From positions 1,426,001 through 1,490,000 of the forward strand of contig NZ_AP038804.1 in assembly GCF_047159865.1 (NCBI RefSeq): a stretch of DNA of 64,000 nucleotides, read 5' to 3'. Source of the DNA: JAIOSF01 sp047159865. Its GTDB lineage: Bacteria; Campylobacterota; Campylobacteria; Campylobacterales; Arcobacteraceae. Position 1 is the first letter of the stretch. Every line of letters starts with the position of its first letter. The notes under the pieces are model-generated. The model was not told the DNA's origin and searched no databases. It saw only the letters and a list, made by a program, of their open reading frames with translations. Position numbers and translations under genes: made by a program. Shown one piece after another: positions 34,048 to 43,935 of this stretch.

Positions 34048-35697
34048 TTAGTGAGCAACTGCTCCGTCTGCACCAATACCTGTATTTGCTCGAACATTTT
34101 GAGCTCTAAATTTTTCTCTTTCATCTTTAGCTCTTTGAGAGTTATCAGTTTTTGAGAAAAACCAAATTGCAACAAAAGCAGTTGTTACTGAGAATAATGC
34201 TGGATATTTATATGGGAAAATTGCTTCAGCATTTCCTAAAATTTGTACCCAAACAATTGGTCCAATGATTACAAGAGTAACAGCAGTAATTAGTCCAATA
34301 AATCCACCAATAAATGCACCTCTTGTTGTTAAACCTCTCCAGTAAATAGATAAGAATAAAATAGGGAAGTTAGCAGACGCTGCAATAGCAAAAGCCAAAC
34401 CAACCATATAAGCAATATTTTGTTGCTCAAAAGCAATACCAAAAATAACACCTATGATACCTACAACAATTACAGTGATTTTTGAAAGTCTTACAACTTG
34501 TGCATCTGTAGCATTCGGGTTGATAACATTTGCATAAATATCATGAGATATCGCAGAAGCACCAGCAAGTGTAAGTCCAGAAACAACAGCTAAAATAGTA
34601 GCAAAAGCAACCGCTGAAATAAATCCTAAGAATGCATTCCCACCTAACATATGTGATAAGTGAATTGAAGCCATATTATTTCCACCAAATAGTTTACCAT
34701 CAGTAAAGTATTGTGCACCATCTGCAGAGTTTAAGAATGCAATAGCACCAAAACCAACAATAGTAATAATAACCCAGAAGTAACCAACAAAACCAGTAGC
34801 ATACACAACAGATTTTCTAGCTTCTTTAGCATTACCAACTGTAAAGAATCTCATAAGAACATGTGGTAAACCAGCTGTTCCTAACATAAGTGCCATACCT
34901 AATGAAATAGCAGATACAGGATCAGATATAAATCCACCTGGTGCTAAAATAGATTCTGAGTCTTTATGATTTTCAACAGCTTGAACAGCTAAAGATTCAA
35001 ATGAGAAGTCAAAATGGTATAAAACCATAATAGCCATAAATGATACACCAGAAAGGAGTAAACAAGCTTTAATAATCTGAACCCATGTAGTAGCAAGCAT
35101 ACCACCAAATGTTACATAAATAATCATCATAACACCAACAAGCATTACAGCAAATTCATACTCCATACCAAAGAGTACTTGGATAAGTTTACCAGCTCCA
35201 ACCATTTGTGCAATCAGATATAAAACAACAACAGATAAAGAACCAAATGCAGCAAGAGTTCTGATCTCTTTTTGACCCAGTCTATATGCAGCGATATCAG
35301 CAAATGTAAATTTACCTAAGTTTCTTAATTTTTCAGCCATAAAAAATAAAATAATAGGCCAACCAACTAAGAATGATACAGCATAAATAACACCATCATA
35401 CCCTTTTAAGTAAATAAGACCAGATACCCCAAGGAATGCAGCAGCTGACATATAATCACCAGCAATAGCAAGACCATTTTGAAATCCAGTGATTCCTCCA
35501 CCAGCTGTATAGAAATCTGACGCAGATTTTGTTTTTCTTGCTGCCCAGTATGTGATACCTAGTGTACCAACGATAAATACAAAAAACATAATAATCGCAG
35601 GGATATTAAGCTCTCTTTTTACTGCCTCAAATGTTGCGTCACCAGCTGCAAATGCTGATAGTGCAAAAATTGAGATAAGTGCTAAAATTTTAAACAT
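34048..35697 (-). CDS. actP: ActP-like acetate/cation symporter
   Basis: 549 residues, a sodium:solute symporter family member with about 13-14 membrane helices. MFKILALISIFALSAFA looks like a signal peptide, as in ActP. ITYWAARKTKSASDFYTAGG and GLAIAGDYMSAAAFLGVSGL are the family signature region, and PHVLMRFFTVGNAKEARKSV is also typical. It imports acetate and other short carboxylates with a cation. It overlaps its DUF485 partner by one base, the usual yjcH-actP pairing. Confidence 0.9.
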   Translation of the reverse strand: MFKILALISIFALSAFAAGDATFEAVKRELNIPAIIMFFVFIVGTLGITYWAARKTKSASDFYTAGGGITGFQNGLAIAGDYMSAAAFLGVSGLIYLKGYDGVIYAVSFLVGWPIILFFMAEKLRNLGKFTFADIAAYRLGQKEIRTLAAFGSLSVVVLYLIAQMVGAGKLIQVLFGMEYEFAVMLVGVMMIIYVTFGGMLATTWVQIIKACLLLSGVSFMAIMVLYHFDFSFESLAVQAVENHKDSESILAPGGFISDPVSAISLGMALMLGTAGLPHVLMRFFTVGNAKEARKSVVYATGFVGYFWVIITIVGFGAIAFLNSADGAQYFTDGKLFGGNNMASIHLSHMLGGNAFLGFISAVAFATILAVVSGLTLAGASAISHDIYANVINPNATDAQVVRLSKITVIVVGIIGVIFGIAFEQQNIAYMVGLAFAIAASANFPILFLSIYWRGLTTRGAFIGGFIGLITAVTLVIIGPIVWVQILGNAEAIFPYKYPALFSVTTAFVAIWFFSKTDNSQRAKDEREKFRAQNVRANTGIGADGAVAH

Positions 35698-36011
35698 TAT
35701 AACAGATCCTTTACATCATCTTTGATATCGTTAGTTAAGTCTTCAAACTCACCATTTGCTTTTCTTACATAAATAAGTGTAGTTAAAAAACTTATAATTA
35801 AAATTCCTAAAGCAATAGGAAATGCTATAGTTGTCAAACCATCACCCATTTTTGTTGCTAAAACCTCTTTATTAAAAGCGATTGTTAAAATAAATGCATA
35901 AAACATTACTAGTACAAATGCACCTAACTTCAAACCCAAACCTGTTCTTTTGGATACGAGTTCCTGATATTTTGGATTGTTTTCAATCCTATCTACCAAT
36001 TCTTCTTTCAT
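35697..36011 (-). CDS. DUF485 membrane protein (YjcH-like)
   Basis: 104 residues. NPKYQELVSKRTGLGLKLGA is the DUF485 opening, followed by two membrane helices (FVLVMFYAFILTIAF, IAFPIALGILIISFLTTLIYV) and an acidic tail. It always travels with ActP-type symporters, and here its stop overlaps the actP start. Exact role unknown. Confidence 0.88.
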   Translation of the reverse strand: MKEELVDRIENNPKYQELVSKRTGLGLKLGAFVLVMFYAFILTIAFNKEVLATKMGDGLTTIAFPIALGILIISFLTTLIYVRKANGEFEDLTNDIKDDVKDLL

Positions 36012-36530
36012 ATGTCTTCTCCTCTAAAATTCGTTCATATTTATACACAATTAGCAAAGGGAGTAAATAAAATATAAATATTAATAAAATAATTTAATAT
36101 TTATTTAATATGTCTTAATGAGATGAGTATATAAAGGCTATATGAGTATTTCGGTAACTCCTAAAAAAAAGAAAAAAGAAAAAAATAGTGTATCTTTTCG
36201 TAACAAAAGCAATAAGTTATTATTTAACATTTCTCTTTAAATAAATGGTTAAAGATAGTATATATCGATATTCATATAGTAAAAAAGTAACAAAAATAAA
36301 GGGAATTATCGTAACATAAAATATATAATAAATTTCTAGTAATTTAAGAAATTAAGGTAAAATCATACCTAAATATATACTTTTTAAATTTATTAAAATT
36401 TTTAGAATGTGTAAAAATGAACTAATATAATCAAAAAATTTATATTAATAATTTAGTTTAGGTAGATGATATTGAATTAAGATATAATCAATACTTATCA
36501 AATCAATGATAAAAAGTTAGAGGACAAAAA
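36012..36530. other. Long AT-rich intergenic region between divergent units
   Basis: 519 bases between DUF485/actP (-) and the hybrid kinase (+). It should hold both promoters. A ribosome-binding site AGAGGA lies just before the TTG start at 36531. Apart from a possible 32-codon frame at 36142, I see no RNA gene, clear Fur box or repeat. Confidence 0.5.
36142..36240 (+). CDS. Possible Lys-rich micropeptide (32 aa)
   Basis: An ATG frame with AAAGG 4 bases before it encodes MSISVTPKKKKKEKNSVSF and so on, a very basic 32-residue peptide. It is the only sizeable frame in this intergenic region. Spacing to the ribosome-binding site is short, and the run of Lys codons may be chance in AT-rich DNA. 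Treat as tentative. Confidence 0.25.
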   Translation: MSISVTPKKKKKEKNSVSFRNKSNKLLFNISL

Positions 36531-39500
36531 TTGAAAAACACTACACTATATAGGTATATTTATATATTAACACTGACTTTTGGTGTTTCCATAAGTATTT
36601 TATTGGGTTATTATGCACATTATACAACCAACGCATTTGTTTTTACTACTTTAGGATTGCTGATAACATTTTTAATAGCATATATATTAAAAAGGCAACA
36701 AGAGATAGCAGTATTTAAAGATGAAGCATTATTTAATATTTCACAAGGAGTTTTGATTCTTGATGAAGAATATAGAGTGATCTATTCAAATAAAGGTTTT
36801 GAAGAACTTACAGGATATAGTGATAAATTTATAAGCGGAAAGAATCCAAATCTACTAGAAGGTGAAGAGACAAAAAAAGAAACTATTTTATATATAGAAG
36901 AAAGCTTTGAAAAATTGGAGCCTTTTTCATGTGAAATATTGAATTATAAAAAAGATGGTACAAGTTTTTGGAATGGGTTATCAGTAACACCAATTTTAGG
37001 AAAAGATAAAAAAGTCAAACGATTTATTGCTATTTTAAATGATGTCACACAAAAAGTGCTTTTACAAGAGAAACAAAAAGAGAAAGAAAAAATGCTCAAC
37101 ACTCTCAATGAGATTAATAGTGAGCTGATTGTAGAGCAAAAATCGCTTTTATCATTATTTGATAAAGGGGATAGTGTTTTATTTAAATGGAGAGATGACC
37201 CCACTTGGAGTGTAGAATATGTGTCACATAGTGTTGAAAAACTTTTAGGATATGATAAAGAAGATATTTTAAATGGTGCTATTGCTTATTCTGAAACAAT
37301 ACATCAAGATGATGTAAAACAAGTCTTTGAAGAGGTTGAAAAAGAGAAAAAAACTAAAGGGGACTTTTTTATTCATAAGCCATATAGAATTATGACAAAA
37401 GATGGTCGCACAAAATGGGTACTTGACTATACTGTTATACAAAGAGATAAAGAGGGGGAAATTACTCATTTTATTGGTTATATTATAGATATAAGTGAAC
37501 TAAAAAATAAAGAAAAAGATCTTTTGGATGCTAGAGAAGAAGCAGACAGAGCAAATGCAGCCAAGTCAGAATTCTTAGCAAATATGTCACATGAGATAAG
37601 AACTCCATTAAATGGTATTATTGGCTTAACAGATATTGTTTTAGATACATCTTTAACCGATATTCAAAAAGAGTATTTAGAAAAATCAAGACAATCATCC
37701 AAATCCCTTTTGAGTATTATTAATGATATTTTAGATTATTCAAAAATGGAAGCACATAAATTAGATATTGCAAAAGAGCGGTTTCTTTTACACGACACAC
37801 TCAGTAATATATCTGATCTATTTGGTTACCAGATAGATCAAAAAGGGTTAGAGTTAAACTTTACAGTTGACCCAACTATCAATCATATTTTAATAGGGGA
37901 TAATTTACGAATAAGTCAAATACTAAATAACTTTATAGGAAATGCTATCAAGTTTACCTCACATGGATATATTCAAGTTGATATAGGTTTACTTGAAAAA
38001 ACAGATAAAAAATTTAAATTAGAGTTCAAAGTAAAAGATAGTGGGATAGGGATAGCAAAAGAAAATCAAGCAAAGTTATTCCAATCATTTGCACAAGAGG
38101 ACAGCTCAATTACAAAAAAATATGGGGGAACAGGTTTAGGACTTGCTATATCAAAACAGCTTATAGACCTCATGGGTGGAGAACTGATTTTTCAAAGTGT
38201 TCAAGGGGAAGGAAGTGTTTTTGGTTTTTCTTTAGAATTAGAATATGCTGAAGAGATATTAAATATTACAAATAAGTTTGATGATTCTGTATTTATGGTG
38301 ATTGACGATAGCCAAATAGATAGAGAATATCTCTCAACAATCCTTGAATCATGGAATATAAAACCCATTAAAGCGAGTAATGGATTAGAGGCATTTGAAA
38401 TTTTAAAAAAACAAAAAGTTGATTACCTTTTAGTTGATTGGTTTATGCCAGAGTTAGATGGTGTATCACTTTTAGAAAAGATGCAAGATGAAAACATTGA
38501 TATACCTCATATTTTTATGGTTACAGCAAATAATAAAAAAGAGTTATTAGAAGAACTTAAAATAAAAAAAATCAAGCTTAATAAAGTTTTAGAAAAACCA
38601 TATACTCCGTCTGATTTGCATAATGTAATTTTTATAGATAGTATTCAATCTAAGGATAATAAGAAATCTGCAGTATTTGTATTAAAAGAAACAAAAAGAG
38701 CCTTGGTTGTTGAAGACAATAAAGTAAATCAAATCGTAGCAAGTAAAAAGTTAAAGAAAATAGGATTTGATGTATTTATTGCTAATGATGGTATTGAAGC
38801 TGTGAATAAAGCAAGTACAGAACAGTATGATATTATTTTTATGGATTTACAAATGCCAAATATGGATGGGTTTGAGGCGACAAAAGAGATAAGAAAGTTT
38901 GATTCATCCATACCAATTATTGCATTAAGTGCAGCTGTTATGCAAAAAGATAAAGAGTTGACAAAAGCAGCAGGAATGAATAATCATCTTGCTAAACCAA
39001 TTGTAAAAACAAAATTAGATGAAGTTGTAGAAGAGTATTTTGATGTTAGGATTGATAAAGAAAAATTAAAACCAAAGATCTCATCAAAAACTATGGTTCA
39101 AATTGATGGGGTAGATATGGATGAACTTCTCAGTAAATTTAATGATTCTGAAGATTTGTTATATAGTTCACTTATGAGTTTTGCAAAAAATAAAAAAAGT
39201 TTCACAGATGAACTTGATACATTTGATGTAGATTCTAAAGAATTTGATGCATTATTACACAACTTAAAAGGGGTAAGTGGAAACTTGTCTTTTGTAGATG
39301 TATTTAGATATAGCAAAGAGATATATGAAACACAAAATAACCAAAGAAAAAAAGAGTTAATACCAAAACTAAAAAACAGTATTGAAATAGTTATAAATTC
39401 AATCAATAAAAATGTAGTGAAACCAAAAAAAAATGATAGTGAACCTATAAAATGCACAAAAGAGGAGCTACTAAAAGAGATAAAACTCCTAGCTAAGGAT

Positions 39501-39668
39501 ATTCAAAAAGGGATATTTATTCCATTAAAAAGAAAAGAGAGTATTTTAGCAAACATAAGAGATATTATAGGTCAAAGTAGTGCTGAAGAGTTAGATACTC
39601 ATCTTTGTAACTATGACTACCAAAATGCCCAAATAATATTGGAAAAAATTATGGATCAGTTAGTATGA
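36531..39668 (+). CDS. Hybrid sensor histidine kinase (TM-PAS-PAS-HisKA-HATPase-REC-REC-HPt)
   Basis: 1045 residues. Two membrane helices lie in the first 55. PAS domains at about 60-175 (IYSNKGFEELTGYSDKF) and 205-330 are followed by HisKA with H354 in ANMSHEIRTPLNG. HATPase includes GIGIAKENQ and GGTGLGLAISKQL. Two receivers have D636 (LLVDWFMPELDG) and D772 (FMDLQMPNMDG), and an HPt domain has H910 (HNLKGVSG). The start is TTG 36531 with AGAGGA upstream. ATGA overlap couples it to the next kinase, suggesting an internal phosphorelay plus a partner. Stimulus unknown. Confidence 0.88.
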   Translation: MKNTTLYRYIYILTLTFGVSISILLGYYAHYTTNAFVFTTLGLLITFLIAYILKRQQEIAVFKDEALFNISQGVLILDEEYRVIYSNKGFEELTGYSDKFISGKNPNLLEGEETKKETILYIEESFEKLEPFSCEILNYKKDGTSFWNGLSVTPILGKDKKVKRFIAILNDVTQKVLLQEKQKEKEKMLNTLNEINSELIVEQKSLLSLFDKGDSVLFKWRDDPTWSVEYVSHSVEKLLGYDKEDILNGAIAYSETIHQDDVKQVFEEVEKEKKTKGDFFIHKPYRIMTKDGRTKWVLDYTVIQRDKEGEITHFIGYIIDISELKNKEKDLLDAREEADRANAAKSEFLANMSHEIRTPLNGIIGLTDIVLDTSLTDIQKEYLEKSRQSSKSLLSIINDILDYSKMEAHKLDIAKERFLLHDTLSNISDLFGYQIDQKGLELNFTVDPTINHILIGDNLRISQILNNFIGNAIKFTSHGYIQVDIGLLEKTDKKFKLEFKVKDSGIGIAKENQAKLFQSFAQEDSSITKKYGGTGLGLAISKQLIDLMGGELIFQSVQGEGSVFGFSLELEYAEEILNITNKFDDSVFMVIDDSQIDREYLSTILESWNIKPIKASNGLEAFEILKKQKVDYLLVDWFMPELDGVSLLEKMQDENIDIPHIFMVTANNKKELLEELKIKKIKLNKVLEKPYTPSDLHNVIFIDSIQSKDNKKSAVFVLKETKRALVVEDNKVNQIVASKKLKKIGFDVFIANDGIEAVNKASTEQYDIIFMDLQMPNMDGFEATKEIRKFDSSIPIIALSAAVMQKDKELTKAAGMNNHLAKPIVKTKLDEVVEEYFDVRIDKEKLKPKISSKTMVQIDGVDMDELLSKFNDSEDLLYSSLMSFAKNKKSFTDELDTFDVDSKEFDALLHNLKGVSGNLSFVDVFRYSKEIYETQNNQRKKELIPKLKNSIEIVINSINKNVVKPKKNDSEPIKCTKEELLKEIKLLAKDIQKGIFIPLKRKESILANIRDIIGQSSAEELDTHLCNYDYQNAQIILEKIMDQLV

Positions 39669-41170
39669 GAAACAAAGTTGTTTTAATAGTAGATGATGAA
39701 CCTACAAATATAAATATAGTTGCAAATATACTAACTGAATATTATGAAATCCGAGTTGCTACAAGTGGTAAAATCGCTTTAAATATACTTAAAAACGAGA
39801 AAGTAGATCTTATACTTTTAGATGTAGTTATGCCTGAAATGAGTGGCTATGAGGTTGCATTGGAGTTATTGTCAAATGAAAAAACAAAGAGTATTCCATT
39901 TATTTTTTTGACAGGGTTAAAAGATCCAAAAAATGTTAAAGATGGGTTTGCTCATGGTGCAGTTGATTATATCTCAAAGCCATTTTCAAAGGAAGAGTTA
40001 TTAGCACGGGTTTTAACACATCTTAGACTCAATGACTTACAGCAATCTCTTTCTCAAACAATAGGAAACCTAAACCATCAAATGATGGAAGTTCAAAATA
40101 GTAAAAAAGAGTTTGAGTCAATATTTAACTACTCTAAAGATGGAATAGCTATATTAGACACAAATTTAGTTTTTTTGAGTTTCAATAAAGCATATTTGGA
40201 GATGACTCGTTACTCAAAAGATGAGTTATTGACAAAAAGTTGTTTGGATATCATTGATCCTAAAGATAAAATAAGAAGTCAAGAGATATTTGATTTAGTA
40301 TTACAAAACGAGTATATAGAAAATGTAGAAAAAACCTGTATTGTAAAAAATGGGCAAAGAATAAATGTGAATACAAGTATATCACTGCTCCCTGACAAAA
40401 AGAGGTTTTTACTTGTTGTTAAGGATGTGACATCTTTAAAATCTCTTGAAGAGCATGCAAGATTAGCTTCTATGGGTGAGTTGATTGGAAATATTGCTCA
40501 CCAATGGAGACAGCCACTCTCTATAATCTCTACAGCTGCAAGTGGTACGAAAATGGCAAAACAGTATAATATGCTTGATGATGATACTTTTATAAAAAAT
40601 ATGGATTTAATAGTAACCCAAAGTAATTATTTGTCTCATACAATTGACGACTTTAGAAGTTTTTTGCTTGCAGATAAAGAGTTTAAAAATGTAAATATAG
40701 ATACGGTTATAAATGAATCAATCTCAATAATTGAATCATCGTTAAAAAATAATTTCATTGAACTTGTAACAACATTTAGAAAGAATGTTCCTATTTATTG
40801 TTGTAAAGGTGAAGTTATTCAAGCATTGATAAATATTGTTAATAATGCAAAAGACTCCCTTGTTTCGAATGTTCATGAAGAGAGTAGCAGATATCTTTTT
40901 ATCTCAACGACGCAAATTCAAGAAGATAAAATATTATTAGAAATACTTGATAGTGGTGGAGGTATAGATGAAAAAGTTAAAAGTAGAATTTTTGAACCAT
41001 ACTTCACTACAAAACATCAGTCTGTAGGCACAGGAATTGGATTGACAATGACTTATAAAATACTCCATGAAAATCATAATTTTAGTGTCAAAGTTTATAA
41101 CAAAGAGTTCACTTTTGAAAACAAACAATTGAAAGGTGCTTGTTTTCATATTGAAATTCCAGTAGCTTAA
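39665..41170 (+). CDS. REC-PAS-histidine kinase
   Basis: 501 residues. An N-terminal receiver has D53 in LILLDVVMPEMSG. A PAS domain at about 130-255 (IFNYSKDGIAILDTNLVFLS) is followed by a kinase core with H279 in IAHQWRQPL, the dimerisation box common in Campylobacterota kinases. HATPase has NIVNNAKDSL and GTGIGLTMTY. No membrane helix, so it is cytosolic. It overlaps the hybrid kinase stop by ATGA. The receiver probably takes phosphate from the upstream HPt domain. Confidence 0.88.
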   Translation: MRNKVVLIVDDEPTNINIVANILTEYYEIRVATSGKIALNILKNEKVDLILLDVVMPEMSGYEVALELLSNEKTKSIPFIFLTGLKDPKNVKDGFAHGAVDYISKPFSKEELLARVLTHLRLNDLQQSLSQTIGNLNHQMMEVQNSKKEFESIFNYSKDGIAILDTNLVFLSFNKAYLEMTRYSKDELLTKSCLDIIDPKDKIRSQEIFDLVLQNEYIENVEKTCIVKNGQRINVNTSISLLPDKKRFLLVVKDVTSLKSLEEHARLASMGELIGNIAHQWRQPLSIISTAASGTKMAKQYNMLDDDTFIKNMDLIVTQSNYLSHTIDDFRSFLLADKEFKNVNIDTVINESISIIESSLKNNFIELVTTFRKNVPIYCCKGEVIQALINIVNNAKDSLVSNVHEESSRYLFISTTQIQEDKILLEILDSGGGIDEKVKSRIFEPYFTTKHQSVGTGIGLTMTYKILHENHNFSVKVYNKEFTFENKQLKGACFHIEIPVA

Positions 41171-41230
41171 AATTGATAAAGTTTTAAAGATATATAAGTT
41201 ATAATAAAATCTTATAAAGGATATGTGTAG

Positions 41231-43873
41231 ATGAGAAAAAAGATTAATTATTGTATTGTTTTTGTTATTTCTTCTTTAATTTTTACCTATTTTATCTTCT
41301 CTCTTATTGAAAATCAAAAAAAAGAACATCTGTCTAATGAGGAAGAAGTAATAAGGGTTACTTATAATAATCTTATAGAATCATTTAAAATTCACTCCAG
41401 TATCGTTTATTCAAATAGTATAAATACTCCAGAAGTAAAAGAGATATTACTTGATGTAAATGAAGCTACAGATGAAAAAAAGAGTATTATTCGAGAAAAA
41501 CTCTATAAAAAATTTAAAGATTTATATATAAATATGAGTGGCTTTAAGCTCAAACAATTGCATTTCCATTTAAAAAACAATGAAAGTTTTTTACGATTTC
41601 ATAGACCACAAAAATATGGTGATAATCTTACAGATATAAGAGAAACAGTAAACTATGTAAACAGATATCATAAACCAATATCTGGATTTGAAGAGGGAAG
41701 AATATTTAATGGTTATAGATTTGTTTACCCTTTAAGTACCCAAACACAGTATTTAGGAAGCGTAGAGACCTCAATATCTATGCAAACTATAATAAATGCA
41801 CTAAAACAAAACACTGCGAGTAATATAGATTTTATTATCAAAAAAGATGTTGTTGATAAAAAAGTGATGAAGAGTGAAAAAAAGAATTATCGACAATGTT
41901 TATATTTTGATGAGTATTATCATGAAAAATCTATCTCTCCTAAACTAGACCCACTGATTTATAAATTAATAACAAATTATCAAGATCAAGAAAATTTACA
42001 CAATAAAATTAACAATAATGAAAACTTTAGTTTTTTCAGTAAAGCAGGGGATAACTATTATATAACAACTTTTTTTGCTGTTAAACATGCTATTTCTAAT
42101 GATGTTGTTGCTTATATATCCGTTTCAACCCAACACAATGAACTTTTAAAATCACAAACAGAATATCTTATATTTTTAGCAGTGTTGATTTTTCTTTGTT
42201 TTGTTACTACACTTTTTATTTATAAAATAAATAAAGATAAAGAGGTTTTGATACAAAAAGATGAACTTTTAAAAGAGGTTCAAAAAATCGGACGATTAGG
42301 GTACTGGGAGTTTGATATTTCAAATAATTATTTTATGTTAAGTGATCAGACTTATATATTATTTGGACTATCAAAAAAAGAGTTTAACAATACTTATAAA
42401 AACTTTCTTGATTTTGTCCATCCTGAAGATAGACATAGAGTAGATTCAATTTACACACAGTCACTTCAAAGTAAAAAAACTTTCAATATTAAATGTAAAA
42501 TTATTACTAAAATGGGTAAAACTAGATATGTTGAGGGGATATGTCATCATATATTCGATGATGATGGAAATATTCATAAATCTTTAGGAACATTGCATGA
42601 TATTACTACAATAAAACTGTATCAGCAAAGAATGGAACGGTCAAAAGAACAATTTGAGTCTTTGGTATCTAATATGTCAAATATAGTGTACCGAAGCCAA
42701 AATAATGACCTATTTACAATGCTATATATAAATGAGTATGTTGTAGAGATTACTGGCTATACAGTAAAAGAGTTAAAGTACAATAAAAAAGTTTCTTATG
42801 GTTCTTTAATCCATCCAGAGGATTTTAAACGAGTTAAAAAATTTATTGATAATGCTGTCAAACATAAAATCAAACACAATGTGATAGAATATAGAATTAT
42901 TCGAAAAGATAATCAAATCATCTGGGTTAATGATGCTTTTGAAATTATTATAAAAGAAAATCCTATCATAGAGGGTGTAATAAGTGATATTACAGCACAA
43001 AAAGAATCGTACAATAAACTTCAAAAATTTATTGATACACAAAAAAATATTGTAATCCTTACAAATGGAAAACAGATTGATTTTGCAAATAAACAATTTT
43101 TTGATTTTTTTGGATATCCTGATTTAAAATCTTTTCAAAAAGAGTACAATTGTATTTGTGAACTATTTCATCATGATGATGAATTTTTTCATTTAGGAAA
43201 AATAGATGAAGATGAAAATTGGATAAATTTTATAGGGACTCTTCCAAAGGTTAATCGAATTGTAAAGATTACAAATAAAGATAATGAAGATTGTGTTTTC
43301 ACAATTACAATTAATTCTTTTGAAAAAGATTTATTGATTTTAAGTTTTACTGATATAAGCGAATCATATAAAGAGCAAAATCAACTTAAACAAAAAGTCA
43401 CGCACGATAAGCTAACATCTGCTTACAACAGAGAATATTTTGAGCAATCGTATCAAAAGCTTATTTTGGAAACTGTAAATACAAATTATTCATTAGGTTT
43501 AGCAATGATTGATATTGACTTCTTTAAACAAGTAAATGATACTTATGGACATGATGTAGGAGATTCTGTTTTAATTGAGCTTGTACAAGAGGTAAACTCA
43601 TTTTCACGAGATGAAGATATTCTTATTAGATGGGGTGGTGAAGAGTTCTTGTTTGTGATTAAAGTAAAATCAAAAGAAGACTTAATAAAATCCTTAGAAC
43701 ATATTCAACAAAATGTAGGGAAACATACTTTTAAACATATTGGCAAATTAACTTGTAGTATTGGTGGGGCGTGTTATATGAATAATGAAGATATCTATGC
43801 TACTTTAAAAAGAGCAGATATAGCACTATATGAAGCAAAGGCAACAGGTAGAAATAAAGTTATAGTTCATTAG
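41231..43873 (+). CDS. Membrane diguanylate cyclase with PAS domains
   Basis: 880 residues. There is an N-terminal membrane helix, a periplasmic sensor of about 270 residues (KLKQLHFHLKNNESFLRFHRP resembles a double-Cache-like ligand domain), and a second helix near 313-332. At least two PAS/PAC units follow (LGYWEFDIS..., VYRSQNNDLFTMLYINEYVV...) with a third degenerate one. The C-terminal GGDEF has G802-G-E-E-F and an I-site RDED just upstream. It starts 60 bases after the kinase operon and may report the same signal through c-di-GMP. Confidence 0.85.
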   Translation: MRKKINYCIVFVISSLIFTYFIFSLIENQKKEHLSNEEEVIRVTYNNLIESFKIHSSIVYSNSINTPEVKEILLDVNEATDEKKSIIREKLYKKFKDLYINMSGFKLKQLHFHLKNNESFLRFHRPQKYGDNLTDIRETVNYVNRYHKPISGFEEGRIFNGYRFVYPLSTQTQYLGSVETSISMQTIINALKQNTASNIDFIIKKDVVDKKVMKSEKKNYRQCLYFDEYYHEKSISPKLDPLIYKLITNYQDQENLHNKINNNENFSFFSKAGDNYYITTFFAVKHAISNDVVAYISVSTQHNELLKSQTEYLIFLAVLIFLCFVTTLFIYKINKDKEVLIQKDELLKEVQKIGRLGYWEFDISNNYFMLSDQTYILFGLSKKEFNNTYKNFLDFVHPEDRHRVDSIYTQSLQSKKTFNIKCKIITKMGKTRYVEGICHHIFDDDGNIHKSLGTLHDITTIKLYQQRMERSKEQFESLVSNMSNIVYRSQNNDLFTMLYINEYVVEITGYTVKELKYNKKVSYGSLIHPEDFKRVKKFIDNAVKHKIKHNVIEYRIIRKDNQIIWVNDAFEIIIKENPIIEGVISDITAQKESYNKLQKFIDTQKNIVILTNGKQIDFANKQFFDFFGYPDLKSFQKEYNCICELFHHDDEFFHLGKIDEDENWINFIGTLPKVNRIVKITNKDNEDCVFTITINSFEKDLLILSFTDISESYKEQNQLKQKVTHDKLTSAYNREYFEQSYQKLILETVNTNYSLGLAMIDIDFFKQVNDTYGHDVGDSVLIELVQEVNSFSRDEDILIRWGGEEFLFVIKVKSKEDLIKSLEHIQQNVGKHTFKHIGKLTCSIGGACYMNNEDIYATLKRADIALYEAKATGRNKVIVH

Positions 43874-43935
43874 TTTTTCTAAATAAGTGAAATATATTGT
43901 ATAATGTATAAACTATTTAGAAAAAGGAATATAGT

